This document shows, piece by piece, positions 31,025 through 39,445 of a DNA stretch of 64,000 bases. The DNA lies in the NCBI GenBank assembly GCA_934613645.1, contig CAKTTC010000005.1, positions 62,001-126,000 on the forward strand, read 5' to 3'. Position 1 is the first letter of the stretch. Every line of letters starts with the position of its first letter. Source of the stretch: an uncultured Opitutales bacterium. Lineage in GTDB: Bacteria; Verrucomicrobiota; Verrucomicrobiia; Opitutales; Intestinicryptomonadaceae. The position numbers and the translations under genes were made by a program. The notes under the pieces are model-generated. The model searched no databases, had not been told where the DNA came from, and worked only from the letters and a program-made list of their open reading frames with translations.

Positions 31025-33903
31025 ACAATTCTCCATTCTATTGCAAATATTATTTGCGATGTTATCTTATTAGTCAATGATTTTTCAGCGGCGGCGATTA
31101 ATTTGTCGCGTTCGTCGTCTATGGCGTCTTGGGCGGCGAAAAGTTTGCGCCGTAGGTTCATTCTTTCCGTTTCGGCGGCTCTCAAATTGCGTTGGTTTGC
31201 TATCTTCTCGTCAAGCGTATGGAGGTTGCGCGTATTCTTCTTTAAGTCGCGAATTTGTTTGTCGATTTCCTTGATTTTCAAGTCGAGGGACGTTTTGCGG
31301 TCTTCGCTCCAACGCTCGAGTTTCTCTACTTCGGCGTCGAACTGTTTAGCGGTTTTCTCGGCGTTGTCGGCGATAATTGCCGCCTTTTGACTTTCAAAGA
31401 AAGGCTCAAGAGGTGTCGAATCAAACGCGTCGGGGAGATCGTATGTTCGGGCGTTGAGGTTGAAAAATCTTCGGGCGGTATCGGGATCTATTTGGTTGCC
31501 GAGGTCGTCAACGCAGGTGAAGACAAGGTGTTCTTCGGGCTCGGTTGTGCCGATTGTGATTTTTGAGAGCATCAGTTTGCCCGACTTTTTCGGCAGCTGT
31601 TCGATAACCGAAATTTTGCCGATTGTGTTTTCGTAATCGAAGAGAACGCCGCGGTATGGAAGGTCGCGGTTGGCGGCGCGGGAGATGAGCTTTTGGGCTA
31701 TCGGGTGCGTAATGCCGTATGGCTGGCAATATTCGCCGTTCCATTTTATGGCGTAGAGTTTTTTATCCACAAAGTCGGGCGCGGTTTCGTTAAGCATTTG
31801 GAACGTGAGATTTTCTTCGTCGAAAAATACGCCCTGATGCGAAAGTTCGTATTTTGTAAGCGCCCAAAGGATTGCCTGCAATTTGTCGATGGTTGCGTGC
31901 GAGGCTTCGTGGAAAACGTTGAGGCGTTCGGCTACTTCGGCGTCGAAATTTTCAAGCAGCTTGCGCCGCGCCTTGCGGATATTTTCGGCAATCTCCAAAG
32001 AAAAGCGCGTTTGAATGAAGTCGAACTCCATTTGGATTTGCGCGGACGTTCGGCATTTCTGATAGATTTCGGCAATTTTGCGCTCGAAGTCTAATCCGTT
32101 GCCGAGCGCGCCGAGGATTTCGTCGCTCGCGCCGAACACGCCCTCGAAGAGATGGAGCTTTTCATTGAGAATCTCGTAGACGCGTTGGTCGGCCTCGTTA
32201 TTGAGGTTTAGGAAATTCACGACAACGACATCGTATTTTTGCCCATATCGATGGCAACGTCCGATTCTCTGTTCAATACGCTGCGGGTTCCAAGGAAGGT
32301 CGTAATTGACCACGAGCGAGCAAAATTGCAGGTTGATACCTTCTGCCGCGGCCTCCGTTGCAATCATAATCTGCGCGTTGTCGCGGAAGTGCTCGACAAG
32401 AGCCGTGCGCATATCGGCGGATTTTGACGCGGTAATGCGGTTTGGATTTTTCGCTTTCCACTCGTTGTAAATACGTTTCGACGTTTCGTCGGAATTTGTG
32501 CCGTTAAAGAGCATCAATTTGCCGTCGTAGCCGTTTTCGGAAAGAATTTGCCAGATGTAGTCTTGCGTTCGGCGCGACTCCGTAAAGATTACCGCCTTGC
32601 GCGCCCCGCCGAGATTTTCCGCCATCGCAAAACCGCTTTTGAGCGCGGCAAGCAGAGCCTCGCCTTTCGCATTTTGACGGATACTTTGCGCGAGCGAAAG
32701 ATAATTTTTAAGATCCGCAATTTCGCTCTTTATCGCGTTGATTTCGAATTCCGACAACGGTTCGTCGGGTTGGTCGGGAGAGGGGAGATCTCCGTCGAAA
32801 GATTCGTCGTCTTCATCGTCGTCGAACTCGTCGGAGGCGGAGTATTCGTCCGCCGTTTCGAAATCCTGCGACACATCGAGCTTCGCCCGCTCGGTGCCGT
32901 CTTTGAGCATAAGTTCAAGGCGGGTAATAAGAGTTTCAAGTGTTCCCGCAATAGCAAAGGACGACGACGCAAGCAGTTTGCGCAAAATCATTGTCATAAG
33001 TTTACGTTGCCCGTTTGGCAGAGCTTTAAGGGCGTCGCGCCGCAAGTATTCGGAAATTTGTTCGTAGAGCTTTTCTTCGGCTTTTGTCGAATAAAACTCC
33101 TGTGTGAAAACGTGCCGCTTTGTGTATTTTATATACTTCAAGACCTGCTTGCGGAGAGTACGTTTACACAGGTGTGAAAGGCGGTCGCGGAGGTCGGCAA
33201 GTGTGGTGTCTGTCGGATTGTTTACAAAGAGTTCGCGAAAGCTTTTCTCGTCGCCGAAAACGTGCGGATCTATAATTCCTACAAGCCCGTAAAGTTCCAT
33301 CAGATTGTTTTGTAAAGGCGTTGCGGTTAGCAGAATTTTCGGCGCACTTTGAAGCGAACTTTTTATCGAAGCCCCCATCTTGTTCCCGCTTTTATAGACG
33401 TTGCGCAAGCGGTGGGCTTCGTCTATTACCGCTAAATCCCACGGTGTTTGTTTCAAGTAAGCCTCCTTGTTGCGGGCGAACGCGTAGGACGTGATTACGA
33501 TTTCATCGCAATTGAAGGGGTTTAGATTTCCGTTTTTTATCGCTTCGTTGAACGACTTGTTTTCGATGATTTTTGCCGAAAGGGAGAATTTTTCTTCCAG
33601 TTCAATCTGCCATTGCTTGCGCAAATTTGCCGGAACGATAACCAAAATCCTCCGCTTTTTTTCGGCCCAACGCTGGGCTATTAAAATTCCGGCTTCGATG
33701 GTTTTACCAAGACCTACCTCGTCCGCAATAAGCGCACCGCGCGAGAGCGGCGAACTGAACGCAAAAACGGCGGCATCGACTTGATGCGGATTCAAGTCGA
33801 CGCGTGTATTCATAAGCGCGGCGGCAAGGCGTTCGACCGTTCCTAGCGGGGCGCGAAGCGAAAGTTCATTTGCGAATAGTTGGGCGTGATAGTCTGTAAT
33901 CAT
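31021..33903 (-). CDS. SNF2/HepA-type helicase of a defence operon
   Basis: 960 residues from the ATG at 33903; a TTG five codons earlier is possible. The SNF2 core has motif I DEVGLGKTIEAG (61-72), VIVPANLRKQW, DEAH at about 160 (VIDEAHRLRN), LLTATPLQNN, an acidic insert near 365-380 (DDDEDDES), then VIFTESRRTQDYIW, NYDLPWNPQRIEQRIGRCHRYGQ. The C-terminal 90 residues are a predicted coiled coil. Such RapA-like helicases move along duplex DNA and are found in several phage-defence systems, including DISARM and uncharacterised islands. It heads an operon reaching through FRG, Mod, Fic and Res. No nuclease domain is seen in this protein. Confidence 0.85.
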   Translation of the reverse strand: MITDYHAQLFANELSLRAPLGTVERLAAALMNTRVDLNPHQVDAAVFAFSSPLSRGALIADEVGLGKTIEAGILIAQRWAEKKRRILVIVPANLRKQWQIELEEKFSLSAKIIENKSFNEAIKNGNLNPFNCDEIVITSYAFARNKEAYLKQTPWDLAVIDEAHRLRNVYKSGNKMGASIKSSLQSAPKILLTATPLQNNLMELYGLVGIIDPHVFGDEKSFRELFVNNPTDTTLADLRDRLSHLCKRTLRKQVLKYIKYTKRHVFTQEFYSTKAEEKLYEQISEYLRRDALKALPNGQRKLMTMILRKLLASSSFAIAGTLETLITRLELMLKDGTERAKLDVSQDFETADEYSASDEFDDDEDDESFDGDLPSPDQPDEPLSEFEINAIKSEIADLKNYLSLAQSIRQNAKGEALLAALKSGFAMAENLGGARKAVIFTESRRTQDYIWQILSENGYDGKLMLFNGTNSDETSKRIYNEWKAKNPNRITASKSADMRTALVEHFRDNAQIMIATEAAAEGINLQFCSLVVNYDLPWNPQRIEQRIGRCHRYGQKYDVVVVNFLNLNNEADQRVYEILNEKLHLFEGVFGASDEILGALGNGLDFERKIAEIYQKCRTSAQIQMEFDFIQTRFSLEIAENIRKARRKLLENFDAEVAERLNVFHEASHATIDKLQAILWALTKYELSHQGVFFDEENLTFQMLNETAPDFVDKKLYAIKWNGEYCQPYGITHPIAQKLISRAANRDLPYRGVLFDYENTIGKISVIEQLPKKSGKLMLSKITIGTTEPEEHLVFTCVDDLGNQIDPDTARRFFNLNARTYDLPDAFDSTPLEPFFESQKAAIIADNAEKTAKQFDAEVEKLERWSEDRKTSLDLKIKEIDKQIRDLKKNTRNLHTLDEKIANQRNLRAAETERMNLRRKLFAAQDAIDDERDKLIAAAEKSLTNKITSQIIFAIEWRIV

Positions 33904-34119
33904 TTCAAAATCTGTCAATCTACACTACTACAAAGACGGAAATGGGCAAGTTTTTGTTATTATCGTGTAAAAATTTACGCATATGCTACTTTGCCCAGTT
34001 GAACTAAACGTAATCTCCACGCGCCTGATTTCTTAAATTACAAGTAAAATTCGCGCGAACTTTACCCTGTTTAGGGTAAATTTTTACCTCATAAAACATA
34101 GCTTTGTAAGCTATTTTTT
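33904..34119. promoter_or_regulatory. Divergent promoter region with GTAAA/TTTAC palindromes
   Basis: Between the minus-strand defence operon and the plus-strand mobility operon lie related palindromes: GTAAA-AA-TTTAC (33967-33978), TTTACCCT-GTTT-AGGGTAAA (34061-34080) and the overlapping GGTAAA-TT-TTTACC (34075-34088). All share GTAAA/TTTAC half sites, so one regulator could control both operons. Confidence 0.6.
34098..34119 (+). promoter_or_regulatory. Terminator-like hairpin immediately before a start codon
   Basis: ATAGCTT-TGT-AAGCTAT (34098-34114) is followed by a run of T that runs straight into the ATG at 34120. No Shine-Dalgarno sequence is present. It could be an attenuator at the head of the mobility operon, or a structure limiting translation of the first gene. 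Confidence 0.5.
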
Positions 34120-34650
34120 ATGAGTAAAGAATATTACACATTAAGAGAACTAATCGACAATAACGGCGGGCTTTTGAATGACGAAAGTCTGCATTTTATA
34201 ACCAAGCACGGCTTGTTGTGCGAGCTATTGCTTTGCGACAATCGGCTTGGAGAGGAGGCGTTCTTGGCGTTGCCCGCGATGGGATATGTGCCAAACAGCA
34301 ACGAGCTTGCGTGTTATCTGTATATGCGCAACGACCTCGATTGCAAAATGATGTCGGCACTAAACCTGTCCGACGCAGTGATGTTGGAATTGTTGTGTCT
34401 CGACCTCTCGCTTTTGCCCGCGGTAAGGGCGAAGGGGTTATTTTGGCGAATCGATGAAGGGCAATTTGCGAGGATTTTCATAAACGCGTATCGCGCGGCG
34501 GAAAATACAGAGCTTGTTGCCGAGTTGCAAAAGCGCGGGTGGAACTTTATGGACGCAGTAATTTTGGACTGCCCAGAGATAATCCCCACGCTCGAACGTA
34601 TGGGCGTAGACCTCGGAGAATCACGCTATGCCGCGTATCTTTCAAAGTAA
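34120..34650 (+). CDS. Unknown protein at the head of the mobility operon
   Basis: 176 residues, almost all helical, with no family that I recognise. The sequence reads as repeated leucine-rich helices (ELIDNNGGLLNDESLHFITKHGLLCELLL, ALNLSDAVMLELLCLDLSLLPAV, FINAYRAAENTELVAELQKRGWNF), perhaps an ankyrin- or TPR-like repeat array. There is no signal peptide, membrane helix or catalytic motif. It starts directly after a hairpin with a T run and is followed 28 nt later by the VirD4-like ATPase. A role in mobility or its regulation is only a guess from position. Confidence 0.65.
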   Translation: MSKEYYTLRELIDNNGGLLNDESLHFITKHGLLCELLLCDNRLGEEAFLALPAMGYVPNSNELACYLYMRNDLDCKMMSALNLSDAVMLELLCLDLSLLPAVRAKGLFWRIDEGQFARIFINAYRAAENTELVAELQKRGWNFMDAVILDCPEIIPTLERMGVDLGESRYAAYLSK

Positions 34651-34678
34651 ATTTTGTGAGTAGGAGACATTTTCTGCC

Positions 34679-36148
34679 ATGAAAAATAAAATAGTTTCTA
34701 CAATCAAAACGAGTGCGGGAGAGCTGGAACTTTCCGAAGACGCGCTTTGCAAACACACGATTTTTATCGGCAGCACTGGCAGCGGGAAGACAACTTCGCT
34801 AAACGTGCTTTTGCGCGATATCATCGGATATAACGCGGAAGACGAAAAGCAGAAAGTCGGCTTGCTCGTCTTCGATTTAAAGGGCGACAATACGCTTTTC
34901 AAAATCCGAAAGTGGGCGAAGGAATTCGGACGTGATGACGATGTGATAGACTATTGCGCCGACTCGCAGTTTTACTTCGACCCGCTCGAGGGCTTGGATA
35001 GTTTTCGCAAAATCCCCGAATACGTCGAACGGCTTTACAACATCTTCCCATTCCAGAGCAGCGAGGTTTATTGGGAACAGTCGTTAAGAAAGCGGTTCAA
35101 GACAGTGCTAACTTACTGCTTATTCCGACATGAAAAGACAACGTTTAAACTCTTCTTGGACGAGCTTCGAGAGTTCACAACGGCGGATTCGGCAACTCGC
35201 AATTGGCGCGATGTAATGGATTCGGTTGAAATGGTTTTGCGTGCGCTCGAAAATAAGTCGAAAGGCACAGTCGCCGAATCATATGAAATTTTGCGCGAAC
35301 TTTTAGAGAACACGCGGGCGGGCGTTAACGAATGGCAACGTCTCGACCCGCGAACGAAAAGCAACGAGTTAAGCACGATGACGAACTTGATTTCAAGTTT
35401 CGGCAACCCAATTACGAACGGACATATTTTCGAGGGGAAGAACAAAACGCGCTTGGACATCGGCGAACTCGTGTGTTCGGGAAAGATTGTCGTAGCAAGC
35501 TTTGACGGCATTGCAAACAGACAGTCGGCATCGGCAATTTGCAAGCTCTTAAAAAGCGATGTCTATGGGCACATTCAGGCGCGCCAAAATCCAAGCCGGC
35601 TTGTCGGGATTGTAATGGACGAATTTCCGCTTGTGGCTACCGACGGTGAGAACATCTCGGGCGATGGCTTCAATATGCAGACAATCCGTTCTAAACGCGG
35701 CTTTGTGATTGCTGCAACGCAAGGGCTTGTCGGGCTTGATTTATCAATAGGCGAACAAGCTCGCCGCAGGCTTATGACGAACTTCAACAACGTTTTCGTA
35801 TTCAAAAGCAACGAGCGAGAAGTGCTCGAACTGGTTGATGACTTGAACTTCTGCGAGCCTCAGAGCGGCAAAATTGGATTCGGTAGTGATTCTCAACCTT
35901 GCAACAGACACGAATCGATAACGCTTGCTAACGCGCCTTCCGGTTATGCTGCAATAAAGCTTGCCGACGGCTTCCAATCGAACGGTCTCGTTAAAATCGA
36001 GCGGCTTTATGTCGATGCGCTGACAATGTCCGAAAGCAAACGCGAATCGGAAATCGACAAGTGCGCAAAAGTTCTCCGCACCTACTTAAAGGCAATAGAT
36101 TTTAATGCCTGCCTTAACGGTAAATTTTTAGACAAAGACACTTTATAA
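34679..36148 (+). CDS. VirD4/TraD-like ATPase (coupling-protein type), no membrane anchor
   Basis: 489 residues. Walker A is GSTGSGKT (31-38) and Walker B is VGIVMDEFPLV (Asp about 313, Glu 314). Other coupling-protein features are LLVFDLKGDN, SKFGNP-like FGNPITNGHIFEG, and a C-terminal RAD/TraG-like region with RRLMTNFNNVFVFKSNE. Coupling proteins hand the relaxase-DNA complex to a type IV channel. Unlike VirD4 or TrwB, this protein starts almost at the ATPase core and has no N-terminal transmembrane helices. It may therefore be a soluble partner of a host element's channel or of the MobF relaxase encoded nearby. A GGAGA motif lies upstream of the start. Confidence 0.82.
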   Translation: MKNKIVSTIKTSAGELELSEDALCKHTIFIGSTGSGKTTSLNVLLRDIIGYNAEDEKQKVGLLVFDLKGDNTLFKIRKWAKEFGRDDDVIDYCADSQFYFDPLEGLDSFRKIPEYVERLYNIFPFQSSEVYWEQSLRKRFKTVLTYCLFRHEKTTFKLFLDELREFTTADSATRNWRDVMDSVEMVLRALENKSKGTVAESYEILRELLENTRAGVNEWQRLDPRTKSNELSTMTNLISSFGNPITNGHIFEGKNKTRLDIGELVCSGKIVVASFDGIANRQSASAICKLLKSDVYGHIQARQNPSRLVGIVMDEFPLVATDGENISGDGFNMQTIRSKRGFVIAATQGLVGLDLSIGEQARRRLMTNFNNVFVFKSNEREVLELVDDLNFCEPQSGKIGFGSDSQPCNRHESITLANAPSGYAAIKLADGFQSNGLVKIERLYVDALTMSESKRESEIDKCAKVLRTYLKAIDFNACLNGKFLDKDTL

Positions 36149-36151
36149 TCT

Positions 36152-36325
36152 ATGAAATCTCATCATTCAAAATCATTTTCGCGATACCTGCGCGAAGTAA
36201 AAATCAGATACAAACGCGAGTCGGCAAAACGAAGCTTTGTTGTTACGTGCGAGCATTGCAATCTGCCGATTCTTCACACGGCAAGGCTGCTTGCCAACAA
36301 ACAACTCGCATACGAAAGGAACTAA
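36152..36325 (+). CDS. 57-residue basic protein with a CxxC pair
   Basis: A small frame fits tightly in the operon: its ATG is 3 nt after the ATPase stop, and its stop is 1 nt before the next ATG. It encodes a lysine/arginine-rich N-terminal half (YLREVKIRYKRESAKR) and then VVTCEHCNLPILHTARLL, where Cys-x2-Cys and a later His suggest a zinc-knuckle-like fold. No family is recognised. The packing between two genes is the main evidence that it is real. Confidence 0.5.
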   Translation: MKSHHSKSFSRYLREVKIRYKRESAKRSFVVTCEHCNLPILHTARLLANKQLAYERN

Positions 36326-36326
36326 A

Positions 36327-36758
36327 ATGAACGAAAAACTTTTCCACGCACATAAAGACACGCACAACCCGAATAATCCGTATCCCGACTTTGTTCGCCA
36401 AGCGGCTAAACGCACGAAAGTGCCAATCGAACTTTTGACGCGCAAGAAATATAGTGGGAATTCCGCCAACGGCAAGGGCGACAATCACCATATTTTGGAC
36501 AAGTCGCTTTTTCCTAAGAAAGGGACACCTACTATCAACGTTTCAAAAAATAAACACTTCGAACTTCAATGCCTGCTCGCCCAAGCCACAACCCTACAAG
36601 GATATATGGACTATGAACAAGCCGTGAAAACCGAGTGCCCCGAAATCCAAAACCCCATCGCCCAAATCTACTGGCAACGCATAGAATCCCTTTGTACTCC
36701 GTGGCGGATTAGACTGACCTTATGGGTAAAAAAGGTTTTTGGAGATCGTATTCTGTAG
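36327..36758 (+). CDS. Unknown small protein of the mobility operon
   Basis: 143 residues from the ATG at 36327, which has AAGGA at the right distance; a longer upstream frame overlaps the 57-residue gene. The sequence is polar, with DTHNPNNPYPDFVRQAAKRTKVPIELLTRKKYSGNSANGKGDNHH and a C-terminal part ending CTPWRIRLTLWVKKVFGD. No family, signal peptide or metal site is recognised. It is the last gene of the plus-strand operon, followed by a strong hairpin. Confidence 0.65.
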   Translation: MNEKLFHAHKDTHNPNNPYPDFVRQAAKRTKVPIELLTRKKYSGNSANGKGDNHHILDKSLFPKKGTPTINVSKNKHFELQCLLAQATTLQGYMDYEQAVKTECPEIQNPIAQIYWQRIESLCTPWRIRLTLWVKKVFGDRIL

Positions 36759-36774
36759 ACTGCCTGAAGTATCT

Positions 36775-36805
36775 CAACCGTTGGCAGAAATCTGCCCAAC
36801 GGTTG
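36775..36805. terminator. Hairpin between convergent operons
   Basis: CAACCGTTGGCAGA pairs with TCTGCCCAACGGTTG, leaving one bulged C and a 2-nt loop. The stem is 14 bp. No T run follows, so it is either a Rho-dependent stop or a simple transcription barrier between the plus-strand mobility genes and the convergent relaxase gene. Confidence 0.5.
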
Positions 36806-36845
36806 CATGCATATAAGTAAACGTTTTGTTTTATCTCGTGTTGCA

Positions 36846-39059
36846 TTACAAATCAATATCCCAGCTTGTTAGTTGGCGGGGTGGTTCTTTTTTGGGGGCT
36901 GGTGGAATAGTCGGGGTGGTTGGGGGTATGGCCTTGGTCAGAGCCAGATTGTCTCTGGGGCGGGTATTTTGTTGCGGCTTGGGATTGTTAGTTGTAGGCG
37001 GGGTTTTCGTTATGGGCTGCGGGGTAAATTTTGTTTGCGGGCTAGGTGTCGCTTGGGCGTATTGGGGATGTGCTTGAAGGGTGTGTTTTGTTTGCGGGGA
37101 TCGGGGATAGGGTGTTGCTGGGGCTGATTGGTGGGGTTGCACTCTATTATATAGCAAGGGGCTGACGAAGGTTGGTCTTGGTGTTTGGGGCTTGTTTTGT
37201 GTGGGTAGTGGACTTTTATTCATTACGGCGGGACGGTTTGCAATCTGCCGTTCTCGCGTGGAGGGTAGTTGTGAACGCTGCGGCTGAGTATGGATTTTGA
37301 AAGGCGTAGCTTGTTGCTTTGACGGCGTATCTGGTCGCGTTGGGGGTGTATGATTGAGGCGCGATATTGGTATTGATACCTTTCTTAGTTGAGATTGTGC
37401 CTCAATCGGTGTAAGAGTCGTCTTTGTCTGGATTGGTGTTTTGGTCTTATCGGAGTAGGAGAAATGCGGTAACGGATGATGTTGTGATTGCGTTCTTGCC
37501 AAAGTTTGCGGGAGGGTATTTGTGATTTGGTTTTTCACTTCAATTTTCTTCAACCCAAACGAGCGTAATAGTGGCATCGCGTAGTCTTCTTTGTGGGGCA
37601 GAGTTGTTTGATCGTTCGAAATTAAGACAAGTTTTGAGCTTGTTGCGTTTACAGCTTTTATGAGTTTAAGAAAGTAGTCGCAGCCGATAAAATCGGCGTT
37701 GTCCAAAATAAAGATTGAAGGGGATTGGATTTTGCCAATTTCGGCAAAACGCGTCGTGATGACATTAAAATTCTTGCGAACACGTTTGCGACTGGCATTT
37801 AAATACACAATCGGCACATTATTGGCATCTGCGAAGTGGTTCAGATTTTTAGTGAACGACGCCCCGCCGTCGTCGTTAACTTCAAAGATGGCACTCTGTT
37901 CGAAATACATATTTTGGTAGCGGGTATCGGGAATTTCTATGTCGGTCGGGCAGGAAACAAACGTGCGCGCCGAAGCTTTGGTAAATTCTTTCCGCAATTC
38001 TGTGTGCAAAGGAGGTTGATTGTCCTCCACTCCGCATAATCGGGCAACCCAGTTTGCGATTTTGCCAAAAAGGTTTTGGGGCGTTTGTGGGACTTCCTGC
38101 TTGGTATTAATACTCTTCGGCGATGGATGTTTTTGCGGCGTTTTGTTCATTCTTCCGCGGGCAACCTTTACTATCTGGTTGCCGCAGGCAATTTTTATCT
38201 CTTTACGAATGCGTCTTAACGCCGCCTTTGTCATACGGTCTGGGCGTTTGGGTTCTTTAAAGAGATTGGCGATTCTTGCGATTGCGCGTTTACCGTATTT
38301 CTTATTCGGATTTTTTGCCTGTAATTCTTTTGCTTTGCTTTTTATCTGCTTGCTCCGCTTGCTGAACCTATCGCACAACGACTGTGGAATTCCCGCGATG
38401 AACACTTCACCTTTGGCGTCCAACGACGCTTTTATTCCCTTGTCTTTCAGGCGTTCAACAAGCTTTCGGCGGTAAATCAATGTTGCTACTTGCGACTCTT
38501 TGTAGATTTCCAGCGGATCCAAGGCTTTGTATTTATGCTCGTTTTGGTCGTAAGTTAGATTGAAAATTTCGTAATGGCTGTGCAGTTGCGGGTCGTCCGC
38601 CCTGCTTAAAAGGTGCGTGATTTTCACGCCAAGAAAACTTCCTGTAAAGAGTGAATATTTTGCTCCGTTCTTCCGAATTCTCACCTTTGCCTTTTGCTCA
38701 ATCCAGCGCATGGCTTCGTCCGCCGCCTCTTCGTGGATTGCCATAAAATCGTTGTCTTTGCCGAGCATGTAAACGGCAAGGATGGAAAACGCTTTCGGCG
38801 CGGACATACACGCGCTGAAAATTTGCCGTTTGCATTCCCGCGGTCTTAGCTTTGCTTTCGTAAGCGGGTGTTTGTTGTCTAAAACTGACTTGAAAACATC
38901 CGAGGGAGCACGTTTCTCTATGCCCAGCTCCCCCGCAAGTCTACCGAAAAGCTTCGCGTTTGTGTCATTATTCTTGTCGTAACAGAAGTAACCTAGCAGA
39001 TCGTTTTCAAAATATTGAAGTACCTGCGCCTTATCCATGAACTTAGAAATTGTGAGCAT
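36846..39059 (-). CDS. MobF-family (TrwC/TraI-like) relaxase with degenerate helicase half
   Basis: 737 residues from the ATG at 39059 (MLTISKF, the usual MobF start; an ATG eight codons upstream is possible). Tyrosines at 16 and 24 match the catalytic pair Tyr18/Tyr26 of TrwC. The histidine triad in THLLSRADDPQLHSHYEIFN falls at 149, 160 and 162, against 150, 161 and 163 in TrwC. The enzyme should nick oriT and hold the 5' end covalently. The second half aligns with the RecD2-like helicase only weakly: the Walker A position reads FEVNDDGGASFTK with no GKT, and Walker B reads SIFILDNADFIG. The last 200 residues are a Pro/Gln/Thr-rich disordered tail. The nicking function looks intact, the helicase function lost. 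Confidence 0.82.
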   Translation of the reverse strand: MLTISKFMDKAQVLQYFENDLLGYFCYDKNNDTNAKLFGRLAGELGIEKRAPSDVFKSVLDNKHPLTKAKLRPRECKRQIFSACMSAPKAFSILAVYMLGKDNDFMAIHEEAADEAMRWIEQKAKVRIRKNGAKYSLFTGSFLGVKITHLLSRADDPQLHSHYEIFNLTYDQNEHKYKALDPLEIYKESQVATLIYRRKLVERLKDKGIKASLDAKGEVFIAGIPQSLCDRFSKRSKQIKSKAKELQAKNPNKKYGKRAIARIANLFKEPKRPDRMTKAALRRIRKEIKIACGNQIVKVARGRMNKTPQKHPSPKSINTKQEVPQTPQNLFGKIANWVARLCGVEDNQPPLHTELRKEFTKASARTFVSCPTDIEIPDTRYQNMYFEQSAIFEVNDDGGASFTKNLNHFADANNVPIVYLNASRKRVRKNFNVITTRFAEIGKIQSPSIFILDNADFIGCDYFLKLIKAVNATSSKLVLISNDQTTLPHKEDYAMPLLRSFGLKKIEVKNQITNTLPQTLARTQSQHHPLPHFSYSDKTKTPIQTKTTLTPIEAQSQLRKVSIPISRLNHTPPTRPDTPSKQQATPFKIHTQPQRSQLPSTRERQIANRPAVMNKSPLPTQNKPQTPRPTFVSPLLYNRVQPHQSAPATPYPRSPQTKHTLQAHPQYAQATPSPQTKFTPQPITKTPPTTNNPKPQQNTRPRDNLALTKAIPPTTPTIPPAPKKEPPRQLTSWDIDL

Positions 39060-39083
39060 GCCTTTTGAGTTTAGGCATTTCAT

Positions 39084-39445
39084 TTCAAAACAAACTTTGC
39101 GGCACTGACGGCTACGCCGTCTTAAACATCACGGGGTTTTTCTCGCGGGATACGCGTTGCATTTCCCGCTCGATGGGGACGCTACGCGTCCATTAATTAT
39201 CTGCTTGTTTCGGAGTGCTACACTAACCCCTCCGACTTCCGTCGGAGGGTAAAACCCGCAGTTGTTGCCGTAATTCAGCTCGGCTAAATCAGGGCGAAAT
39301 CCTCATCTCCTGAACCCTTCATGCCCTTCCGTTTCACCGTCCACGCTCTGCCGATTTTACCTAAACGACTGTTCCGCTAATTACCCCCCAGAAATTTTTT
39401 TAGGAATTTTCGCAAAACCGAAGCATTTTTCCTATAATAAGGACT
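39084..39445. other. Inverted-repeat-rich intergenic region, candidate oriT
   Basis: The 360 bp between the divergently transcribed relaxase and the 366-residue gene carry several perfect palindromes: GACGGC-TAC-GCCGTC (39107-39121), GGACGC-TAC-GCGTCC (39177-39191) and CCCTCCGAC-TTCC-GTCGGAGGG (39228-39249), plus an imperfect GCGGGA/TCCCGC pair (about 39145-39169). MobF origins of transfer typically lie next to the relaxase gene and contain such repeats. The nic site cannot be located by eye. Confidence 0.5.

Noticed and set aside
23948..33903. Assignment of the defence operon to DISARM or BREX
   Set aside because: A SNF2 helicase and a methyltransferase are present, but DrmA/DrmB-type proteins, PglZ, BrxC and a PLD nuclease are not. 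The nuclease is a classical type III Res.
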